This document shows, piece after piece, positions 58,880-64,000 of a stretch of 64,000 nt of DNA. Numbering within the stretch: the first letter of the stretch is position 1; each line of letters starts with the position of its first letter. Position numbers and translations under genes: made by a program. The notes below the pieces were generated by a model that searched no databases, was not told the origin of the DNA, and worked only from the letters and a program-made list of their open reading frames with translations. Location: the NCBI RefSeq assembly GCF_000355675.1, contig NC_020888.1, forward strand, positions 2,374,883 through 2,438,882, in the 5' to 3' direction. This DNA comes from Thalassolituus oleivorans MIL-1. Lineage in GTDB: Bacteria; Pseudomonadota; Gammaproteobacteria; Pseudomonadales; Oceanobacteraceae.

Positions 58880-58909
58880 ATTTTTACAACAACAATAAAG
58901 GTATCGATT

Positions 58910-59575
58910 GTGAAACGTGTCGTCCTGTTATTCGCTGGCCTATTGCTAGCTATCTCGGCCTCTGCCGTTGAGAAGCGCTATGTCTCCGACAAACTCTATA
59001 TTCAACTGCGCTCGGGTCCTAGTCAGGAATACCGGATTCTAAAAGTGATTCAAAGTGGTGAGCACTTAATCGTATTAGAAGAAAACGAAACCGAAGGTTA
59101 CACCAAGGTAAAAACCGACAAGGGGGTTGAAGGTTGGGTACTGACCCGCTTCCTTGAAAATGAGCCTATTGCGAAAGAGAAGCTGATTCTAGCCAATCGT
59201 GAACTAGAACAATTACGTGCAGAAAAATCCACGACGCAAAGTCAGAGTAGTGAATTGCAAGCCGAACTGGAAACAGTAAAGAGCGAACGTTCTACTTTAG
59301 CTCGCGACAACGCTAAATTAGAAAAAGAATTAGAGCGTATTATGAGCATCTCCGACAACGCATTGGCATTGGACGAGAAAACCAAAAAGCTCACGCTACG
59401 CAATCAAGAGCTGGAAATTCAAGTTGAAACCATGACTAATGAAAACGCTCAGTTGCGCGACGACAGCCGCCAGACCTTTTTACTCTATGGTGGCGGCTTA
59501 GTATTTATCGGCATCTTTGCCGGGCTGGTATTACCTGGATTACGCGGCAAGCGCAATAACAGTGGCTGGAGCTGA
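58910..59575 (+). CDS. SH3-domain exported membrane protein (YgiM/TIGR04211-like)
   Basis: 221 residues. Signal peptide (MKRVVLLFAGLLLAISASAV), a bacterial SH3 domain at about 22–90 (KLYIQLRSGPSQEYRILKVI, GVEGWVLTRFL), a coiled coil at about 98–180, and a C-terminal membrane helix (FLLYGGGLVFIGIFAGLVLP) with a short basic tail. Probably anchored in the inner membrane, with the SH3 domain in the periplasm. GTG start at 58910, with AAAGG 8 nt upstream. Confidence 0.88.
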   Translation: MKRVVLLFAGLLLAISASAVEKRYVSDKLYIQLRSGPSQEYRILKVIQSGEHLIVLEENETEGYTKVKTDKGVEGWVLTRFLENEPIAKEKLILANRELEQLRAEKSTTQSQSSELQAELETVKSERSTLARDNAKLEKELERIMSISDNALALDEKTKKLTLRNQELEIQVETMTNENAQLRDDSRQTFLLYGGGLVFIGIFAGLVLPGLRGKRNNSGWS

Positions 59576-59576
59576 G

Positions 59577-59894
59577 TTAGCTCTGGTCAGCACCGGCGTT
59601 ATCTGTGATCTGTCTTTCAGGCAGATCGCAGTGACCCAAAGACATTTCCGCCGATATCGCGTCACGCAAACGTCGTTTTAAATCGGCCGCTTCTGGAAAG
59701 CCCTCATCTTTTCTTCGATCCCATAAGCAAATATCGTCTACCCACACCTGAAAGTCGCCCGACTCTCCCACTTCCATAAAAATACCCGCTAATTGGCCAT
59801 TAAATGTACTAAATAGCTCTTGTGCGTACCAACCTGCACGTAAACCCCATTTACAGCCTTCACAAAAGCGTATTCTTACCGTAGGTTTAGACAT
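59577..59894 (-). CDS. SelT/SelW/SelH family redox-like protein
   Basis: 105 residues. N-terminal [20 protein letters not shown] with a CxxC motif in the thioredoxin-like SelW/Rdx fold, then GEFQVWVDD-like strands ([20 protein letters not shown]). Cys stands where selenocysteine occurs in some homologues. Role unknown. Divergent from the cyclophilin gene, and its stop is next to the stop of the SH3-domain gene. Confidence 0.88.
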   Translation of the reverse strand: MSKPTVRIRFCEGCKWGLRAGWYAQELFSTFNGQLAGIFMEVGESGDFQVWVDDICLWDRRKDEGFPEAADLKRRLRDAISAEMSLGHCDLPERQITDNAGADQS

Positions 59895-59918
59895 TCAAAT
59901 TATCTCTGGAGATTAACC

Positions 59919-60503
59919 ATGCGTTTGATGATGACACTGTGCGCTCTACTGTTCAGTATTTCTAGCTTTGCGGCCGACAGCAAAGCTGCCGCCCCCGACG
60001 AGGTTGTTCTGGTCGGAATGAACACTAGCGTTGGTTATATTGAATTAGAACTGAATAAAACCAAAGCGCCGATCAGCGTTGCCAACTTTTTATCCTACGT
60101 GAACTCTGGTCATTATAACGGCACTGTGTTTCACCGCGTTATCAAAGACTTCATGGTACAAGGCGGCGGGTTTGGCGCTGACATGCGTCAAAAAGCCACA
60201 CAACCGCCCATTAAAAACGAGGCTGATAATGGCTTAAAAAATAATCGTGGCACCATTGCTATGGCACGTACTGCATCTGTTGATAGCGCTACTAGCCAGT
60301 TTTTTATCAACGTAAAAGACAATACCTTTTTAAACAATGGCGTGCGTGATTTTGGTTATGCCGTATTCGGTAAAGTGGTGACTGGAATGGCCGTGGTGGA
60401 TGCGATAGCAAACAGCCAGACCGGTGCTCGCGATGTACCGGTACAGCCGATTGTTCTGCACGATGTGCGTATTATCGACGATGCACCAAAAGCATCAGAG
60501 TAA
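59919..60503 (+). CDS. Peptidylprolyl isomerase, cyclophilin type, exported
   Basis: 194 residues. Signal peptide ([20 protein letters not shown]), so periplasmic, like PpiA. Cyclophilin marks: [30 protein letters not shown], and [13 protein letters not shown]. Catalytic Arg in FHRV and the FFIN motif are present. Its last 9 bp overlap the convergent transporter gene. Confidence 0.95.
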   Translation: MRLMMTLCALLFSISSFAADSKAAAPDEVVLVGMNTSVGYIELELNKTKAPISVANFLSYVNSGHYNGTVFHRVIKDFMVQGGGFGADMRQKATQPPIKNEADNGLKNNRGTIAMARTASVDSATSQFFINVKDNTFLNNGVRDFGYAVFGKVVTGMAVVDAIANSQTGARDVPVQPIVLHDVRIIDDAPKASE

Positions 60504-61388
60504 CCACCAAAGCAGCAGCGGTAAGGTCACGAACGACAACAAGGTCGAAGTGACCACCAGCCCGGCAATAGCTTCGGGCTGGCGCTGGTAGCGCACGGCA
60601 AATAGGTAATTGAATACGGCTACGGGCATTGATGCCTGCAATAACACCACGCCCCGTACAATCCCCTCTAGCTCCAATAACCATACCACCAGCAAACCTG
60701 CCAACAAGCCTCCAGCCACTCGACAAACGCTGTAGAACAAGGCTTTACGCCACGCGGTAATCTGTAAGCGCACCAACGACACGCCAAGGGTAATGAGCAT
60801 CAAAGGTATGGTCATTCCGCCAATCAGCACGATGGGGTTCTGCAGCAATTCGGGTAACCGCACATCTAACCAAAGCAACAACAGCGATAACGCTATGGCA
60901 TATAAAATCGGCATTTTAAACAAGCCACGCCAACCCCCTGCTTGACTTCCACCAGCGGCTAAAATACCCACGGGAAAGTGCGCTACAGACAGCATCATAA
61001 AGAAAGCTAAAGCTAGCGCCAGGCCTTCGTCACCAAATGCGAATAGGCAAACGGGAAGACCCATATTGCCCACGTTAGGAAAAACAAACGACGGAAAGTA
61101 AGTGCGAACATCATCGCCGCAGGCTTTGGGAATGAGCCAACCAGCTAACGACATCAGTGAGGCGATTAAAATACACGCCAGAGCGGTTTGATTGAACGCA
61201 ACAAGGTCTATTTCAACACCGCCAAGAACCGACAGCATTAAACACGGAGCACCCACATTCAGCACCAAGCGCGAGATAAAATCGGTGTCGAAATTCGTGC
61301 CCGAACGTGCCCATAATGCACCGATTAGAGCACATACCAGCACTGGAAATAGAACAGTTAGGATGTCCATCACAGCCCTAATCTCCAA
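60495..61388 (-). CDS. AEC-family transporter (auxin efflux carrier-like)
   Basis: 297 residues with about nine to ten membrane helices: [20 protein letters not shown] at residues 9–28, [37 protein letters not shown] (the conserved N-x-G-N-x-G/P region), [17 protein letters not shown], and [17 protein letters not shown]. Exports or imports a small organic acid in the family; substrate unknown. Start may be the ATG at 61388 or an internal ATG at codon 8. Confidence 0.9.
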   Translation of the reverse strand: MEIRAVMDILTVLFPVLVCALIGALWARSGTNFDTDFISRLVLNVGAPCLMLSVLGGVEIDLVAFNQTALACILIASLMSLAGWLIPKACGDDVRTYFPSFVFPNVGNMGLPVCLFAFGDEGLALALAFFMMLSVAHFPVGILAAGGSQAGGWRGLFKMPILYAIALSLLLLWLDVRLPELLQNPIVLIGGMTIPLMLITLGVSLVRLQITAWRKALFYSVCRVAGGLLAGLLVVWLLELEGIVRGVVLLQASMPVAVFNYLFAVRYQRQPEAIAGLVVTSTLLSFVTLPLLLWWLL

Positions 61389-61477
61389 AACAGGCAGCTA
61401 AACAAGGCCGCGAGTGTACGCCAGCACCGACAGCACGGTAAACTACCGGCTCTATTCTCTAACTCATAGCGCCGCCA

Positions 61478-63532
61478 GTGTCAGAAGAAAACCAAATATC
61501 TGAAATATGCCAAGCTTTTGAAGCTAGCGTCAGTACTGCAAATCTTGCCTTAAAATGGAGCGAAGCTGGATTACCAGTGTCGACTCAATTTAACGACCCT
61601 TATTTTTCGTTAAAAAATGGCTTAGCAGAAACCGACTATGTGTTTATCCAACACAACCAATTACGCGAACGCTGGGCGACATGGCAAGGCCCCTTTTGCG
61701 TTATCGAAACCGGTTTTGGCACGGGGCTGAATTTTTTAGCAACGTGGCGTGCTTTTCAACAAAGTAATAAACAGCGCAGTCAACAAGAGTCAGCCGAAGA
61801 AAACGATCTTTGGCTGCACTTCACCAGTATCGAAAAATATCCGCTTAGCAAAGAACAATTAGCCCAAGCATTGGCACTTTGGCCTGAACTTGCTGATCTT
61901 ACACAAGCATTATTAGAGCAATACCCGCACTTAACCTCAGGTTTTCACCACCTACGTTGGCCCGAGCAACGCATCAGTTTGACCTTGATTTTTGCCGACG
62001 TTCACGATGCCCTAAAAGAATTAACAGGCCCAGTCCACGCATGGTATTTGGATGGATTTTCACCTGCTAAAAACCCAGAAATGTGGACCGATGAATTGTA
62101 TGAACGGATGCGTCACTTAAGCCGCAACCCACAACCAGGTAAGGAAGCGAGTGTCGCCACATTTACCGCCGCCAGCCAAGTTCGTCGAGGGCTACAAGGT
62201 GCCGGTTTTAAAGTACATAATCCCGAGGGTTTCGGCGGCAAACGTCATATGCTGGCAGGTATTTATCATGCTCAGTGCGGGCCGGAACAACCACCATACT
62301 TTCAACAAGAGCCATGGCTAATAGCCCCAAACCCGAGGGGTAATCGAGAAGTCACTATTATCGGTGCCGGACTTGCGGGCTGTCACAGCGCTCGTTCGCT
62401 GGCAGAGGCCGGTTTTAAGGTTACTCTGATAGACGCCCTAGGCATTGCTCAATGCGCCTCAGGTAATCCACAAGGCGGCTTATACGTAAAACTGGCTGCC
62501 GATGACAAAGCCACTCATACCGACTTCTATCTAGAGGCTTACGAACTCGCCCTGCGCTCCGTGAAAGCACAGTTAGGCGACGGCGATGAGCATAATCGTG
62601 GCTGGCAATCTTGTGGGGTAATGCAGCTTGCAAGCAGCGAAAAAGAAGCGGCTCGCCAAGCGCAATTTATCGCTATCCGCCAACCACCATCAGCTTTAAT
62701 TGAAGTCCGCGATAACGGTTTATTTTATCCGCAAGCAGGATGGGTGGCGCCCGCTCGGTTGTGCGAAGCCTTAGTGCGCCATCCCAACATTCGCTTTGAA
62801 CAGGCTGAATTAACCGGTCTAACCCCCACTGATCGAGATGATGCCCTATGGCAGCTCAGCTTTGCCTCTGGCGAGCAACGCTCAGCATCGACTGTAGTGA
62901 TCGCCACCGCATGGCAAGCGAAAGAATTACTCACGGATGCTTATTTGCCGGTTAAGAATATTCGAGGCCAGCTAACGTATTTAGACGCAACATCCGCACC
63001 CGCTATGCCTCATGTACTGTGTGCTAACAGTTATATGGCACCACCACTTAGCGGCCAATTATGTTTGGGCGCTACTTATAATTTGAATGATCCCAGTACA
63101 GAACTGCGCGACAGTGATCATCAAACCAATCTTGATCACCTCAAAGAATTTGGTGATGAATGGCAGTCGATGGCGACACATAACAAGATTGTCGGTGGCC
63201 GTGTCGGCTTTCGCTGCACCACTCCCGATTATTTACCTATGGTCGGCCCACTTGCGGACACTCGTCCTTTTGCCAAAGCATTTAAGCAGTTAAGTAAAAA
63301 CACTAAGCAAATACCGCAGGTCGAGGCGCCGTTAATACCCGGACTTTTCGTGAATATTGGTCACGGTTCACGCGGACTGGTATCGGCACCCTTATGCGCA
63401 GAAATACTGACCGACCTTATAACCGGTCGCAGTTCTTGCGTCAGTCGCACAATTTTAGAAGCCGTATTACCAGTGCGTTTTTTGGTACGCGATATCGCGC
63501 GGAGAAAAGTGCCAAACGATCATTACGACTAG
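61478..63532 (+). CDS. mnmC: tRNA 5-methylaminomethyl-2-thiouridine synthesis bifunctional enzyme
   Basis: 684 residues, two enzymes for the wobble uridine mnm5s2U. The N-terminal methyltransferase has ETGFGTGLNFLATW and YLDGFSPAKNPEMW; the C-terminal FAD oxidase begins at about 288 (VTIIGAGLAGCHSARSLAEA) and carries GNPQGGLYVKL, VKNIRGQLTYL and GHGSRGL. E. coli MnmC is 668. The GTG start at 61478 lacks a clear ribosome site; a few codons either way are possible. Confidence 0.95.
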   Translation: MSEENQISEICQAFEASVSTANLALKWSEAGLPVSTQFNDPYFSLKNGLAETDYVFIQHNQLRERWATWQGPFCVIETGFGTGLNFLATWRAFQQSNKQRSQQESAEENDLWLHFTSIEKYPLSKEQLAQALALWPELADLTQALLEQYPHLTSGFHHLRWPEQRISLTLIFADVHDALKELTGPVHAWYLDGFSPAKNPEMWTDELYERMRHLSRNPQPGKEASVATFTAASQVRRGLQGAGFKVHNPEGFGGKRHMLAGIYHAQCGPEQPPYFQQEPWLIAPNPRGNREVTIIGAGLAGCHSARSLAEAGFKVTLIDALGIAQCASGNPQGGLYVKLAADDKATHTDFYLEAYELALRSVKAQLGDGDEHNRGWQSCGVMQLASSEKEAARQAQFIAIRQPPSALIEVRDNGLFYPQAGWVAPARLCEALVRHPNIRFEQAELTGLTPTDRDDALWQLSFASGEQRSASTVVIATAWQAKELLTDAYLPVKNIRGQLTYLDATSAPAMPHVLCANSYMAPPLSGQLCLGATYNLNDPSTELRDSDHQTNLDHLKEFGDEWQSMATHNKIVGGRVGFRCTTPDYLPMVGPLADTRPFAKAFKQLSKNTKQIPQVEAPLIPGLFVNIGHGSRGLVSAPLCAEILTDLITGRSSCVSRTILEAVLPVRFLVRDIARRKVPNDHYD

Positions 63533-63550
63533 CCTGACGGGTATTAAAGC

Positions 63551-63829
63551 CTATGGTTGCCAGCCAAACTGGCGCAGGGTTGCTGTAAGTTGAATATGAC
63601 AAGTCTGCTGCACAGGATCATAAAGCAAGGTAGCTTCACCACGGCGCAGCTGCTCAATTACTTGGGCTATTTTATCCTGCAAAGAATATTCAACATCGCC
63701 GTAGTCAGTGCCCTCTCGGGTGACAAAATCTTCGGCGATAGCATCAAGTGTGGCCTTATCAAGACGCTCGTAAGGAATCGCAATTACGCCTTCATCAGGC
63801 GCATCATCAATTTGCAAAAGAAGCCTCAC
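63551..63829 (-). CDS. YheU family (UPF0270) protein
   Basis: Up to 92 residues. The YheU core starts at about residue 15: VIAIPYERLDKATLDAIAED, then FVTREGTDYGDVEYSLQDKI and RRGEATLLYDP. The start is unsure: GTG at 63829 and TTG at 63817 are in frame, both inside the end of the upstream gene, and no ATG is available. Function unknown; YheU of E. coli is about 72 residues. Confidence 0.85.
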   Translation of the reverse strand: MRLLLQIDDAPDEGVIAIPYERLDKATLDAIAEDFVTREGTDYGDVEYSLQDKIAQVIEQLRRGEATLLYDPVQQTCHIQLTATLRQFGWQP

Positions 63830-64000
63830 GTTCCCATTCGCAGCTCATGCGAAGTTCGCCATCGGATGGTAAGTGGCCTTCATCAGCTTGCCAGCTAAAG
63901 GTGTGTTTACCCGACAATTCAGTTTCAAGATGCACTGTAGCAGACACCCAATACATACTTTTTAGCAAGGCTTCAAACTGGCGCAACCAGTTTTCCCACT
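63807..64000 (-). CDS. Hypothetical protein, C-terminal part (cut by window edge)
   Basis: A minus-strand frame open from the right window edge to a TGA at 63807–63809, about 63 codons. The visible protein includes WENWLRQFEALLKSMYWVSA, then GKHTFSWQADEGHLPSDGEL and ends CEWEREASFAN. It overlaps the start of the YheU gene by about 23 bp, a coupling typical of real genes, and the residue pattern (Trp, charged residues, no stops) looks coding. I do not recognise the family. Confidence 0.6.
   Translation of the reverse strand, partial: WENWLRQFEALLKSMYWVSATVHLETELSGKHTFSWQADEGHLPSDGELRMSCEWEREASFAN

Overview
This is a chromosomal stretch of a Gram-negative gammaproteobacterium. Gene content and order are closest to the Pseudomonadales/Oceanospirillales type: uvrB–aspC, tRNA-Asn–wbpM, ihfB–rpsA–cmk–tyrA/aroA–hisC–pheA–serC–gyrA, then a deaminase–ubiG–mupP–yciK, and a separate rluB–scpB–scpA block. 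The genus cannot be named from sequence alone. The moderate base composition, the TonB receptor beside a phytase, and the lack of enteric markers would suit a marine species (inference).

Layout. 1–4 kb: end of a TonB-dependent receptor and a beta-propeller phytase lipoprotein. 4–7.5 kb: uvrB and an aspartate aminotransferase. 7.5–7.85 kb: a gene-free gap holding a perfect REP-type inverted pair. 7.8–14 kb: hda and a DUF2066 protein facing purM–purN, a DUF3108 protein, dcd and galE. 14.06 kb: tRNA-Asn. 14.3–31.2 kb: surface polysaccharide (O-antigen type) locus. 31.5–46 kb: pyrF, lapB, ihfB, rpsA, cmk, tyrA-aroA fusion, hisC, pheA, serC, wzz and gyrA, all on the minus strand. 46.4–50 kb: SAH/MTA deaminase, ubiG, mupP and yciK. 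50.3–57.9 kb: a diguanylate cyclase, then rluB, scpB, scpA, two tandem trpS paralogues, a Sua5/YciO protein and a PHP-domain RNase on the minus strand. 58–64 kb: yciB, yciI, an SH3-domain protein, a SelW-like protein, a cyclophilin, an AEC transporter, mnmC, a YheU protein and a cut-off gene.

The polysaccharide locus is the accessory part. A WbpM-type dehydratase, a WbpV/WbpK-type reductase and a small phosphoglycosyl transferase would together make and load the first sugar, an N-acetylated 6-deoxyhexosamine, on undecaprenyl phosphate. An eight-gene, tightly overlapping, AT-rich operon (31.2 to 20.6 kb, minus strand) follows: ABC exporter permease (Wzm), glycosyltransferase, HAD two-domain protein, ATPase with a C-terminal substrate-binding domain (Wzt), methyltransferase with a long coiled coil, second HAD two-domain protein, UbiA-like membrane protein, and a second glycosyltransferase. 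The most interesting reading is an ABC-exported glycan whose end is capped by the methyltransferase and measured by its coiled coil, with the two HAD proteins as candidate phosphoribosyl-transfer/phosphatase enzymes and the UbiA-like protein as a possible polyprenyl-phosphate sugar donor enzyme. An IS66 element, with a duplicated 99-bp end, sits in an IS3-family remnant between the operon and the initiation genes.
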